The position numbers were made by a program, and so were the translations under genes. From NCBI GenBank assembly GCA_022539475.1, contig VCMS01000041.1:62001-126000 (forward strand): DNA of 64,000 nt, in the 5' to 3' direction. Below, one piece after another: positions 54,620 through 64,000 of this stretch (position 1 is the first letter of the stretch; every line of letters begins with the position of its first letter). This stretch comes from Gracilaria domingensis (taxonomy: Eukaryota; Rhodophyta; Florideophyceae; Gracilariales; Gracilariaceae). The notes under the pieces are model-generated. The model ran no database searches. It saw only the letters and a program-made list of their open reading frames with translations, and had not been told where the DNA came from.

Positions 54620-55070
54620 ATCGTGACGCCGTGGCGGCAGCGACGTTCCCTTGCAAGGCGGCGCGCTGTCAGCGACGCTTCATTGCGTGACGGCGCGGCG
54701 GCGGCGACGCTTTCTTCCGTGGCAACGCGGTGCTGCTCCAATTCGTCCCTGCGGCGTCGCGCAAGGGCGGCGCGACGCGCGCTCTAAGTCTTCTCTGCAG
54801 CGTCGCGCTCCGTGGCAATGCGGTGCCGCTCTAATTCGTCCCTGCGGCGTCGCGCAAGGGCGGCGCGACGCGCGCTCCAAGTCTTCTCTGCAGCGTCGCG
54901 CCAGCGCGGCGCGAAGCGCGTTACAATTCTTCTCTGCGGCGTTGCGCCAGCGTGGCGTGACGCGCGCTGTAATTCATCTCTGCGGCTTGGCGCCAGCGCG
55001 GCGCGATGGGCGCTCCAAGGCTTTTCGGCGTCGCCGCGTCAGCGCGGCGCGGCGGCGGTGACGAGGCGAG
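54620..55070. repeat. 46 bp GC-rich minisatellite, left-arm copy
   Basis: A unit close to TCTTCTCTGCGGCGTCGCGC + CAGCGCGGCGCGACGCGCGC + TCCAAT repeats at 46 bp intervals with substitutions and some shortened copies, about nine units. The many Arg/Ala-rich open frames here are by-products. The right arm has the matching array at 58930-59400. Confidence 0.9.
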
Positions 55071-55195
55071 AGAGGGAGAAGGGAAGCGCAGGTTCCACGC
55101 TGCGCTTCCTTTATCTCCTCTCGGAGATATGAAAAAAATATCTGGCGCGGAGGCGTCCCAGCGCATTCAAGGACACCCCCATCAGAATCGCCTCC

Positions 55196-56318
55196 ACACA
55201 AATCCCCACTCAGCGGCGCTACGCCTGGGTCACCAAGAATGTAGCCTATGAAAGCGTAGGAATAGGTCCTTCCCGGGAGACTTCTTCGGTCGTATACCTG
55301 AAAGGATACAAAGGTTCTGGGTACTCCGGATCCGGGTCAAACTTCACAGAGATGTCTTCATGTCGTTCAATACGACGTACGTACTAGTCGACTTGTTCTT
55401 CATGTGTTGCTGGGGGGCGTGTAAATATCCATATTTTCCAATAACATAGTCTTAGATAAAGAAGATCGTCCTATCCGCGCCAAGCCTGTTCATCTGCGGA
55501 TGCAATCTTCTGACCAGTGTACCTAACATTACGTATGCATATTGCGTAAAGTATTGGCCGTAGATTAAGCGGATGCTCAAGCAGAGGTGAAAACAATTCC
55601 AGACAATACAATGCTTCTCTCAGTCCTCACAATCTAGTGGGGAGAGCCAATTCTCAAGTGTACGCCCACCAATTTCTATTTCCAAGTAGTTTGCGTCCTG
55701 ATTGTGGACTTTTTAGTCAACAATTACTGGCAGTGCAAGAAGAGCTGGAGTAACTGCGGTGTTGTCTTCAATCTGGAGTAGAGGAGGTACGTCACCGCGA
55801 TCTTGATCATATGCCATATCGATCTCGAAAGCCTCTTCAGGTTCAATCCGCTACAGGAAGCTCGACACCTCCATTCCGTAAGTCCTTTGTGAGGGAAAAT
55901 GTCCATATCAAGCGACTGCAAAGTGATAGTAGTAAAAGACAAATAGCTGACCTACAAGCAGTCTAATGAACTGGTTCACTCTTCCTGTCAACGAGACCAG
56001 CTTTGTAAGAAGACCATCGTTTATGTAGGGTCCATATCGTTTGAAAGTTCCAAAGTAAACATGTAATAGGTTCCATGCGATCTTCTGTGGATCGTTTGTA
56101 CTCGTGCTGAATGAGGAAAGCCATTCAAGGAGTCTCCATCCAGCCACAATTATCTTCAGAAAGTCAGCAGGGAGTCTGCTTGGATTTGACCCCCCTTGTA
56201 GCATAACCGAACATGCCGCTTGGGGCTGATCATTCCTCTCATGTCGTACTGCTATAGAGATCAGATGCCTCGGTCTAGGATGGTAAGGTCTTAAGCGTCT
56301 TGCATGAATGTCTCTTCT
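55196..56318. other. spacer of the inverted repeat, no recognised gene
   Basis: 55908-56204 (minus, 98 codons) contains FKRYGPYINDGLLTKLVSL and could belong to the gypsy relic to its right, but no domain is recognised. The rest has no convincing ORF. Confidence 0.4.
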
Positions 56319-58870
56319 CTACATACGTCGGTGTAGAGAAACCAACATGTACCGAGGATGATTGGCTCGAGCGACGTGACACGGTCCATAGAACTTTGAT
56401 TTGAATGAAATCCATTTGACCGAAGAATTAAGGGCTTCACCACGCATTACCACTACCTGGTCTCCAAAAGCGAACCGATGTCCACGGCGCTCATCGTCTT
56501 GAAGGTGAAGCTTCTGCAATACCCTTGTGGCCCTCCCAAGAATAGAGGCTTGTAGTTCGACCTCACGATGATCAAGTGACGGCATGGCTATCAGGGAAGA
56601 AGGATCTGATGGATCCATTCGGGGCCGTACTCTATACATGAGCTGAAATGGAGAATATCTTTCGGCCATCGGTCGAGTGCGATAATTATCGCAGAGATAA
56701 AGCGATGCGCAATGGATGTCCATCGGATGAAATTTTGGGACATCTATAGGATGTCTGTCGGATATTTTCTGCGCATCCAGGATATCCCAATGATATGCCG
56801 TGGTACCCCGTTAGATGCGCCTAATTGATGCCCTTTACATGTCCTTTGGATATACAAAAACTATTCCAAAGATATTAATATGATGCACGAAGATATGTCC
56901 CATGGATTTCCGGAAATCCACGCTGTATCATTTGGACATCACAAAATCCAATGGGCATCTCCTCGTACATCATATGCGTATCAGGCGGTTATCATTTGGG
57001 TATACTTCATGCATCATCCCAGCATCATTTACGTACATCACATGAACATGTTGAGGAGATCAAATAGACATCTTCAGGTTTCGTAATTCTAACGTGGGTT
57101 ATCTTGAGAATGTCATCCGGACATCAATTCACCTTTCTGGGTAACCATAGAGAACCTCGCGGAGTGTTTCGTCCCAATCAGAGTTCTGATCACGAATCGT
57201 TCTCGCGATCGCCCTCTTGATCGTTCTTACCATTCTTTCTGCGCGTCCATTAGACATAGATGCGTATGCGAGCACTGGCTTGAGAGTGATATCATGACGC
57301 ATTAGATAAGCTTGAGGGCTTGACGCGTGAAAGGAGGTAGCGTTATCGGAGACAATCTTGCGGGGATAGCCGTAGGGTGCGACAATCTCCCTTCTTATAA
57401 AGTTAACTACGTCGACTGCAGTAGATGTTCGAGTTGCCACTGCGACCGGCGATCACGGGAGGTGCTCGACCCCGATGAGCAAGAATCGGCAACCGTTCCT
57501 CGTCACCCGGAGGGGTCCAGCGAAATCAATTGAAAACGTGTGGAAGATATCCGTCAGTGGGGCTCGTTGCCCCGCTCGATAGGCAAGAAAAGTTCCCATG
57601 AACTGGCAGCCATCACAACTCTTGACGCAGGTTGTGACATTAGAGTGAATTTTAGGCCACCAGAACCGATCAATGACGTGCCTTCTGGTCGCCCTGACAT
57701 CCCAGTTTCCCACATCGTCATGAAATGTCTTCAAGAGTTTGCGCCTTTCATCGACGTTAGGAAGGAGCCGTAGCCCGGAACTCTTTCTGCGATACAACTG
57801 CCCATTCCATACCATGAACTTCTTAGAATTTCTTTTGATCGCCCCTCAGAGGCTTTAGTTGGGCTCATCGACAAAAAAGTCGCTCAGATATCGACCAATA
57901 TTTTCATAATAATGTTCGAGGCCTGAGAAAGCTTCCCATGTAGGGGAAGAAATACTAGTCGCCACTTCTGGAGCATGATGCTCCGTTTTTGTGGAGTAGC
58001 GAGAAAGATAATCGGCAGCACAATTCTTATCCCCTGAACCCTAAAACAACCTCGAACCCTTATTCAGCTAGGCAATCGAGCCATCTGGCCAGTCGCCAAT
58101 GTACGTCCCTCTTCTGAAACGCATACTTCACCACCTGATGGTCTGTAATCAACTGAAATGGCTCTGATCCAAGAAGGTATAGTCAAAATTTCTTGAACGC
58201 GAAGATGACGGCAAGCACTCCCTGCTCACAAACCACATCGTTCCTTTCAGCTGCAGTCATAGTCCGTCTGGCACATTGGATTGGATGAAACATGCCATCA
58301 GATTTCTTCTGAGCGAGAACGGCGCCTAAAGCAGCTGAAGAAGCATCTGTTTCGACTCGAAATGGACAGTTGAAGTCGGGAAAGGCCAACACTGGTGGAC
58401 TGGCTGGATTTTTCTTCAGTTCTTTGAAGGCTCCAATCATCTCATCGTTGAACTCCAGTTTCCGATTTATGGACGTTGTTGCATGGAGAACTGCCGAAGT
58501 TTTGGCGAAGTGCGTGATAAACCGGCGGTAGTAGCCAGCAAAGCCAAGGAAGCTTCTCAGTTCATTGGTTGTCTTCGGGATCGGAGCCGCCTTGATGCCC
58601 GCGATTTTCTACACGTCCACTGCAACTCCGTTTCGGTCGACAACATGTCCGAGCAGTTCAATCTTGGGATGAGCAAAGTCACAATTAGAAATCTTCAGCT
58701 CCAACCCATGAGAGGAAACTGTCCTTCGTACCAACTTGATATGCTTAACCTGGTCTTCCAACGTTTTTCAGTAGATGACCACGTCGTCCAGATAAACTAT
58801 CACAAAGAGATATTTTTTGAGGATAGAATCTTGTGAAGGCGTTTCTGATTGGGGTGTTCTCGCACGCCCT
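56319..58870 (-). pseudogene. pol: truncated gypsy pol (element 4): RT palm end to integrase
   Basis: The relic enters on the minus strand inside RT with FVIVYLDDVVIY (about 58790-58825). It continues through LGHVVDRNG, ELRSFLGFAGYYRRFI, the RNase H start FRVETDASSAALGAVLAQKK and TDHQVVKYAFQKRD. The integrase zinc finger is around 57620-57760 (H..H..CVKSCDGCQ), the first core Asp is in SIDFAGPL, the second in VSDNATSF, and the Glu is in SNGRAERMVRTIK. 56319-56690 is the integrase C-terminus (YSPFQLMYRVRPRM). Repeat copy B interrupts it. Everything before the RT palm is missing, cut at the inverted-repeat boundary. Stops at about 58770, 58610, 58181 and 58070 inactivate it. It is a different gypsy clade from elements 1-3. 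Confidence 0.85.
56686..57141 (+). mobile_element. dispersed ~455 bp MITE-like repeat, copy B, with TAA duplication
   Basis: 456 bp, nearly the same length as copy A (9832-10284) and in opposite orientation. Its ends are TTATCGCAGAGATAAAGCG and, on the other side, CACCTTTCTGGG. TAA flanks it at 56683-56685 and 57142-57144. Taking out the insert and one TAA rejoins the integrase frame of element 4 without loss, so the boundaries are precise. A 3 bp TWA duplication is the PIF/Harbinger signature. Confidence 0.85.
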
Positions 58871-58929
58871 GGGACACACCCGATTTTTCTTATATCTCCG
58901 AGAGAAGATAAAGGAAGCGCAGCGCGGAA

Positions 58930-59400
58930 CCTGCGCTTCCCTTGTAACTCTCTTTCCTCGTCGCCGCCGCCACGCCGCGCTGGCGCGGCGACGCCGAGAA
59001 GCCTTGGAGCGCCCATCGCGCCGCGCTGGCGCGACGCCGCAGAGAAGAATTGGAGCGCGCGTCACGCCGCGCTGGCGCGACGCCGCAGAGAAAACTTGGA
59101 GCGCGCATCGCGTCGCGCTGGCGCGAAGCCGCAGAGACGAATTACAGCGCGCGTCACGCCACGCTGGCGCAACGCCGCAGAGAAGAATTGAAACGCGCTT
59201 CGCGCCGCGCTGGCGCGAGGTTGCAGAGAAGACTTGGAGCGCGCGTCGCGCCGCCCTTGCGCGACGCCGCAGGGACGAATTGGAGCAGCACCGCGTTGCC
59301 ACGGAAGAAAGCGTCGCCGCCGCCGCGCCGCCGCGCAATGAAGCGTCGCTGCCAGCGCGCCGCCTTGCAAGGGAACGTCGCTGCCGCCACGGCGCCACGA
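58930..59400. repeat. 46 bp GC-rich minisatellite, right-arm copy
   Basis: Unit CGCCGCGCTGGCGCGACGCC + GCAGAGAAGAATTGGAGCGC + GCGTCA in 46 bp steps. It matches the left-arm array in reverse, with small copy-number and base differences. Confidence 0.9.
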
Positions 59401-59610
59401 TGAGCACGTGCATAACGGGATGCGAAAAGAAGCTAGGTCTTACTGGATGCAAGTCAGACCCGTCATGGCAAGAGGGCTAGGTGCAGCGGTGAAAAATGTA
59501 AGTCAGCCTGAAAGGATAGCCTGAACCGCGTTATGAACCAGACGAGGGGTCAACGAACGAAAAGGCGATCCCAAGCACATCATGAACAAAGCGAGACCAA
59601 CACCAATACC

Positions 59611-60015
59611 TTACAGTAAATGCTCAAGCATATCCTCAAAAATCTCTTTTAGTTCCTCCAAGTTGATTCCACGCTTAAGCAGGAAGTCGTGCAACGCGTC
59701 TTTGCATGCCAACAACTGTGCTTCAACACGTTCTTTGGCTGCCTCTTCATCTTTCTCTGCGAGCGCCGCGAGCTCTTCGTCTTTCATGGAATCCGTCGTG
59801 ACCTCCTTCGCTTCGTATTCAATAACAAAAGTCGACCTTGCGGTCGGAACATCGGATCGTTCGGTGTCATCGTCCGTAACGTGAGCCAGTACTTCTTTCG
59901 CAGTCAACATCGTGGCGAAGATTTTAGAAGAAGATGGTGAAGGCATACGGGGGAGCTTTGGTGACGAGGGCAGGAGTGGCCTCGCATGTAAGAAGATATT
60001 GTTATGAACAAACAT
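59611..60015 (-). CDS. 134-residue ORF, right-arm copy, unknown
   Basis: Mirror copy of 54006-54410. The two proteins differ at two residues (KDEELAAL here against KDGELAAL, and EDMLEHLL against EDTLEHLL). Intact in both arms, which fits either a recent duplication or arm-to-arm conversion. The acidic helical C-terminus is the only notable property. Confidence 0.5.
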   Translation of the reverse strand: MFVHNNIFLHARPLLPSSPKLPRMPSPSSSKIFATMLTAKEVLAHVTDDDTERSDVPTARSTFVIEYEAKEVTTDSMKDEELAALAEKDEEAAKERVEAQLLACKDALHDFLLKRGINLEELKEIFEDMLEHLL

Positions 60016-60138
60016 GATAGCTGCAACATTTGATCATGCACGAATACACAAGACCATCGGCTTTTAGCCTTGTTGGCAAGTGATGTACGACGAGATAGGA
60101 TCAAAGCGACAAAATGTCAAACATGGGCAACACCGGAA

Positions 60139-60700
60139 TGTCGTATAGTACAAGGAGACCAATGTCGGTAATGGAGATCAAACCACACGGTGGACAAGAA
60201 TGACAGGTGGCAATCACCATTGAGGACTAACTTGTAATTTTAATTTTAATTTGTAGCCTTTATTTTAGAATAGTTCGACAGGGCACGGGGGAGAGGTGCC
60301 GCACCTCGGCCGCACCTCCCGTGGCACACGAGGCTATTTTCCCACGACGTGCCGGGGCTCCCACCACACCATATACTGGGGGTGGAAGCCCCTCGCACCA
60401 TAATGGTAAAGTCAAGCACCTACTACGCTAGATCTTGACCATAAGGTTTCTACAGTCAACCAAGTGGTTAGTGTAGTATTATTAAGTGATACCGGACCGT
60501 GAGCGCTATACATCGCACTCTACCAGATGGTTATAGTCAGCGCGCCGTCCGCATTGCACCCTCCAGTGGCTGGTGCTGCCACACCTTACAGGCCGATCTC
60601 ACATCCTCTCCTCTTAGGTTGAGCACCCCAAGGCGCTCCCTAGAACCGAGTTGGTAACCAATCTACAGCCACTGCTACCACCGCCTGGTTTTATACCACA
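60139..60700 (+). repeat. solo LTR, right-arm copy, related to element 2 LTR
   Basis: 562 bp, from TGTCGTATAGTACAAGG to CCTGGTTTTATACCACA. Mid-LTR segments align with the element 2 LTR (ATGGTAAAGTCAAGCACC in both). CGGAA precedes it and CCGAA follows, an imperfect 5 bp target duplication. No internal region is attached. Because both arms hold it at the same place, it was present before the inverted repeat formed. Confidence 0.85.
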
Positions 60701-61905
60701 CCGAAGAAGCCCTGGGCAATCGACCAACCAGATCAACAGCAACCAACCACCGACCTCCATAACGGAGAGCCGTACGTCAACATCACTACATGCTATGGAT
60801 GGTGAGCAGCACTAGGGTATTTACGACTAGACGGTGAGCAAGTTACAACTTAGGGTATACGAACCACAAGAAGTTTAGATATAAACCCCCGAGTTCGAGG
60901 CTTCGCAGCCAACTGATTCGGGCAGACCACTTCCCCCATCATGACGAACCCCGAATCCTCTCTCATCCCTTTCCGTCTCCGTCGTCGACCCTCTACTTTG
61001 GCATCCTCACTTCTCTTTAGCGCGGTCTGTGATTCCCTGCCATCAACCTTTCCTCCCCCCTTTCTCTTTCTCCCTACAGACGGCTCGGTCTCCCACCTCC
61101 TCGCTATGATCGGTCGACAGCAGCCACGTAGGTCAGTATTTACGTGATATCCTAGACACTCCGGTTGACGGCATAAGTTCTTACAAACTTAACGCAGGTA
61201 TCACCGAACCACCATCTTCGATCCCACACGATCTCCTCCAGTCACCAAGAACGTCTTTACAGAACAATAAACCCCCCCACGTTCGACTATCGCAGCCAAA
61301 CTGATTCGAGCGCGGACACCACTTCCCCGCATCACTGAATCGACTATCCCGCGCACATCCTCGCCTCACCGATTCCGGTCATTCTCGAGCTCGTCTCAGC
61401 AATCTCCTCCTACTGATGGCGCGCAAGTCCTCGACATTCTCCTGCCTTTTAAGCCAGTCAGCTGATCTTCCCCTGCCCCATTCTCAACCCTTTGTACCCT
61501 CCCTCCCTTTGCTCTTTCTCCCTAACAAGACGGCTCGGTCTTCCCAACCGTCCCCTCGCTCGAAGTTGTAGGTTTGCCCCTGATGTTGGGTCATGTGCCA
61601 TGCGACGTTTCGTCGTACCGACGTCCTTGTTCCACCTACAAACTTGGGACGTGCGGTGCATCTACTGGCTACTTGGCCTGCGTCTCTGTCGTCGGTTGTT
61701 GGTTTCGACGTGAATATTAAGACATGCCGTGTTGCTCCAGTTCTGTTGTTCGGCTGTTGCGTTTATCGCTGAGCTACCGTATTTTCTTTCGCCTTTTAGG
61801 CTGGTACTCTCGGGCATTTCTTGAGCTGCTCTCCTTCGGTTTTTTACCACCCGCGCCGTTCCGTCGGGTTATGAAAAATGGCGTCCACAATAAGCATTCA
61901 CCATG
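60701..61905. repeat. outer part of right arm, with an internal tandem duplication
   Basis: Diverged reverse complement of 40480-41237. A segment near 60885-61130 is repeated near 61268-61570: TAAACCCCC..., GCAGCCAA(A)CTGATTCG and CTCTTTCTCCCTA...GACGGCTCGGTCT occur in both. The left arm has one copy only. Open frames here (60941-61147 and others) have no family resemblance. Confidence 0.8.
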
Positions 61906-62289
61906 TCGTCCAAAATGAAACTAGTTTCGGTTGCAAGTCACTAATTAGTAGATCAAGACTTCAATTAGTTTTATTGGTTTTGCGACCTTTTGAGTCCTAT
62001 TTGCGTCAAAAAAAATTAAACCCAGAGTCCGCAATAGCTGTTGCCCGTGTTATAAACGGTAATTAAAATAAAGACAAAAGTATCACCAATAGTGTGGCCC
62101 ACAAAAATTAGGCTACCACACTACTTGTATATCAGAAACATATATTGTGAGCCACATTATTCATTCAAGAAGATATTGGTGTAGGTAGTTTTCTTAGTTG
62201 GAACGAGATCACACAACTCAGTTATAGACAACTGGTTCGCCCTCAAAGTGCTTACGTTTTTTTGACATAATCTTCTACAGAGCCGGGAA

Positions 62290-62760
62290 CCATTGACTCT
62301 TCTCCTACTGGCCGTTCAAGTTTAACGACAGACCAGTTCGAATCATTGTCTTGCAAGCGTAGGTGATACCATAAAAATTAATCTCTATCACAATATCCCT
62401 CACAGCATCGGCAGCAACCTCCAAGAAAAAACCTTTCCCTGGATCTATAACCTTCCCAAACGCTGACCATTCTCCTTTTGTCATCTTTTCCATCTTGAAT
62501 CGCTCCCAACGAACACCTTACGTGATTATTATCTTCTCAATAATGAATAAATTTGCAGGCTGCACAATGTTCGTAAGAGTTTTTGAAAAGTAATTTGTCG
62601 TCGTTCTCACATGTTGGTGGACTTCTTGCAACTCAGTGATGGGATTAAGCAGACTGCAATTGTCGACAGATAAAATACAATTGCGACTGTCCGGTAGAGC
62701 CAAAATTGCTCGCCTCTTTTTGAGCCATTGAGAAATAACAGTTGTCTCCATCTACCCTTT
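62290..62760 (-). pseudogene. pogo-like DDE transposase C-terminal relic
   Basis: 62518-62751 reads WLKKRRAILALPDSRNCILSVDNC and later NIVQPANLFIIEKI, matching the 'ILLFVDNCSxH ... PPNATxLxQPxDxFxI' core known from pogo-type transposases of oomycetes and fungi. 62305-62493 continues with PGKGFFLEVAADAVRDI and GITYACKTMIRTGLSLNLNG, the C-terminal helices of the same family. The catalytic Asp of VDN is present, but a frame break lies between the two parts. The N-terminal half is not recognisable. It is a different lineage from the relic at 5139-6235. Confidence 0.7.
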
Positions 62761-64000
62761 CAAGCCTGTCCTGCAACTCACTCCTGGTACATCGTCAGGC
62801 ACTCCTCGAATTGGATACGATCTGGAAGTGTTCTTGAAAACCATAAAAGCCGGTCAGATTCTACCGTTTTGCCCGCCACTAATGCAAACAACCATAATCA
62901 TTCTCTTACCATCTAAAACCATTTTGCAGTACTTCAATTCATTTTCACCGCAGAAACCCAATTTCTTTCCATTATCCATGTTTATGATGAAATGGGTTTT
63001 ATCCCCGTCTTTGATATCCTCTTCCCCCCATTCTGCACTTCGAAACGCTGGAACAGCTACGCTTAAATGACAGGCGACTTCGTTCTAAATCTCTTCTGTT
63101 TTCTGTGGTGACATCATGAGTTTCCCCGTGTGAGCCCGGCTCACAATTCTATAACGTTCCATAAACCCCTAAATCCAGCTGTGATCGATGCAGTTGGCGA
63201 TATACCTTTTTGATCACTCGTTCTTGGTTTCTTTGTTGAAATATATACTCGGTGATGCTTCTATTAAGATCAAGGCTAGTTCTGGCATGTTCTTTCAACT
63301 AAGCCTGACTCCAAGTTTTTGGGGTCTGTTAAACTCGCTGAGCATGCACATACGCAAGTATTGCACCAACAGTCGTGTTTTGCGACCACGCTACGACCTG
63401 GCCTTTAGGTTTTTTATTTTCAGTCCAATATGTGTAGCTCTCGATATGTTGGTACAGTCCCCTCTGCTTTTTTGTTTCCCTTCTTGGTCCATATAATCAT
63501 ATCTCCTGCGTCAGACACCTCTGGCTTTCATCAGGTTTGCCTTTTGTCCGCTGCGAAAAGGAGCAGGAAAGTGGTCTCGGTCTTTGGAAATGATGTGTTT
63601 GGGACTATTGATGGCTGCTTGTTTAGTCATCTAGGACCCGATTTTGTTTCTATTCAAAATAGGGAGCACATTGTTGACTTTCTGGGAACGATTTGTTGCT
63701 TCACTACTTGGCGAATCGAAGTTTTTGTTGCTCGGGGTTATTGTTAGGTTGGGCGATAGAGCTGCATTCACAAAATCTCTACGCTGTCCGGGACGTTGAA
63801 GCGCCGCTAAGATCGGTGGCGCTGTCAAAAAAGTAGTCACGATATTCTTGGGTTAAAGGGACCGACAAGGCTTCATCAAGCTTGTAACTGCAATCTGTGC
63901 CCGATTGATGTGTCATGCTCGCTTATTGGTGTTGTGCCAGGCGCCATTTGACCGTTTTGGTCTCAGTACTCACATATTGCTGAGCACGTTTTGGTACCGT
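62761..64000. other. no gene recognised; may hold decayed N-terminal part of the pogo-like gene
   Basis: Open stretches on both strands (63188-63747 plus, 63631-63840 minus) lack motifs. Given the minus-strand relic to the left, the missing transposase N-terminus would be expected here, but I could not identify it. Confidence 0.4.

Larger units (their letters stand above)
53893..55195. repeat. inner part of left arm of the inverted repeat
   Basis: Nearly identical to the reverse complement of 58830-60138 over most of its length. It carries the 134-codon ORF and a 46 bp minisatellite. The match weakens after 55135 and ends in a short RT-like stretch (ACACCCCCATCAGAATCGCC, against ACACCCCAATCAGAAACGCC on the right). 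Confidence 0.9.
58830..60138. repeat. inner part of right arm of the inverted repeat
   Basis: Reverse complement of 53893-55195. It includes the minisatellite (58930-59400) and the second 134-codon ORF. Its inner edge runs into the RT gene of element 4 without a visible duplication. Confidence 0.9.

Noticed and set aside
54651-55132. Long Arg/Ala-rich ORFs over the minisatellite (also 58745-59480)
   Set aside because: All frames of the 46 bp GC-rich repeat are open; the ORFs follow from the repeat composition.
1-64000. CRISPR arrays, rRNA genes, bacterial operons
   Set aside because: Scanned for by eye; no regular direct repeats with unique spacers, no rRNA core sequences and no prokaryotic gene order were seen.

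Overview
The window is nuclear eukaryotic DNA made mostly of nested transposable elements, with a few short, apparently intronless host genes in GC-richer islands. There is no operon layout, no Shine-Dalgarno spacing and no prokaryotic gene set. Ty3/gypsy elements, PIF/Harbinger, pogo-like and Crypton relics, fold-back MITEs and compact uninterrupted secretory or membrane genes with nearby TATA boxes would suit a compact-gene, repeat-rich alga such as a florideophyte red alga. That assignment is inference.

Layout. 1-5031: the 5' end of an old minus-strand Ty3/gypsy element with LTR, primer binding site, gag and pol; its gag carries a fold-back MITE. 5139-8359: dead pogo-like and PIF/Harbinger genes. 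9832-10284: one copy of a ~455 bp dispersed repeat. 10683-12400: unidentified decayed coding sequence. 13134-14530: a Crypton-type tyrosine recombinase relic. 17058-20230: another decayed gypsy gag-protease-RT on the plus strand. 21590-38257: the gene island. It holds a secreted transthyretin-like/zinc metallopeptidase fusion, a small secreted protein, a large membrane protein, two small single-span proteins, a WG/GW-rich basic protein and a proline/glutamine-rich protein, with tandem repeats between them. 38530-40250: AT-rich DNA without genes.

40480-61905 is one large composite: an inverted repeat whose arms carry a solo LTR, a duplicated 134-codon ORF and a 46 bp minisatellite, around a spacer with a third, truncated gypsy pol. 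A 12.1 kb Ty3/gypsy element (41269-53346) sits inside the left-arm solo LTR. Its boundaries are precise: TG...CA LTRs, a CAGTG target duplication, a primer binding site and a polypurine tract. It has gag and pol on the plus strand and long antisense ORFs between pol and the 3' LTR. 62290-62760 is a second dead pogo-like transposase.

The most unusual signal is a palindromic 10-mer, ACCANNTGGT. By eye I count 24 exact copies between 41617 and 53562, in LTRs, gag, pol and the antisense-ORF region and in several reading frames, plus two in the right-arm solo LTR. I found one elsewhere in the window. It looks like a DNA-level signal the retroelement has accumulated. The best host-gene finding is the transthyretin-like domain fused to an HExxH peptidase.
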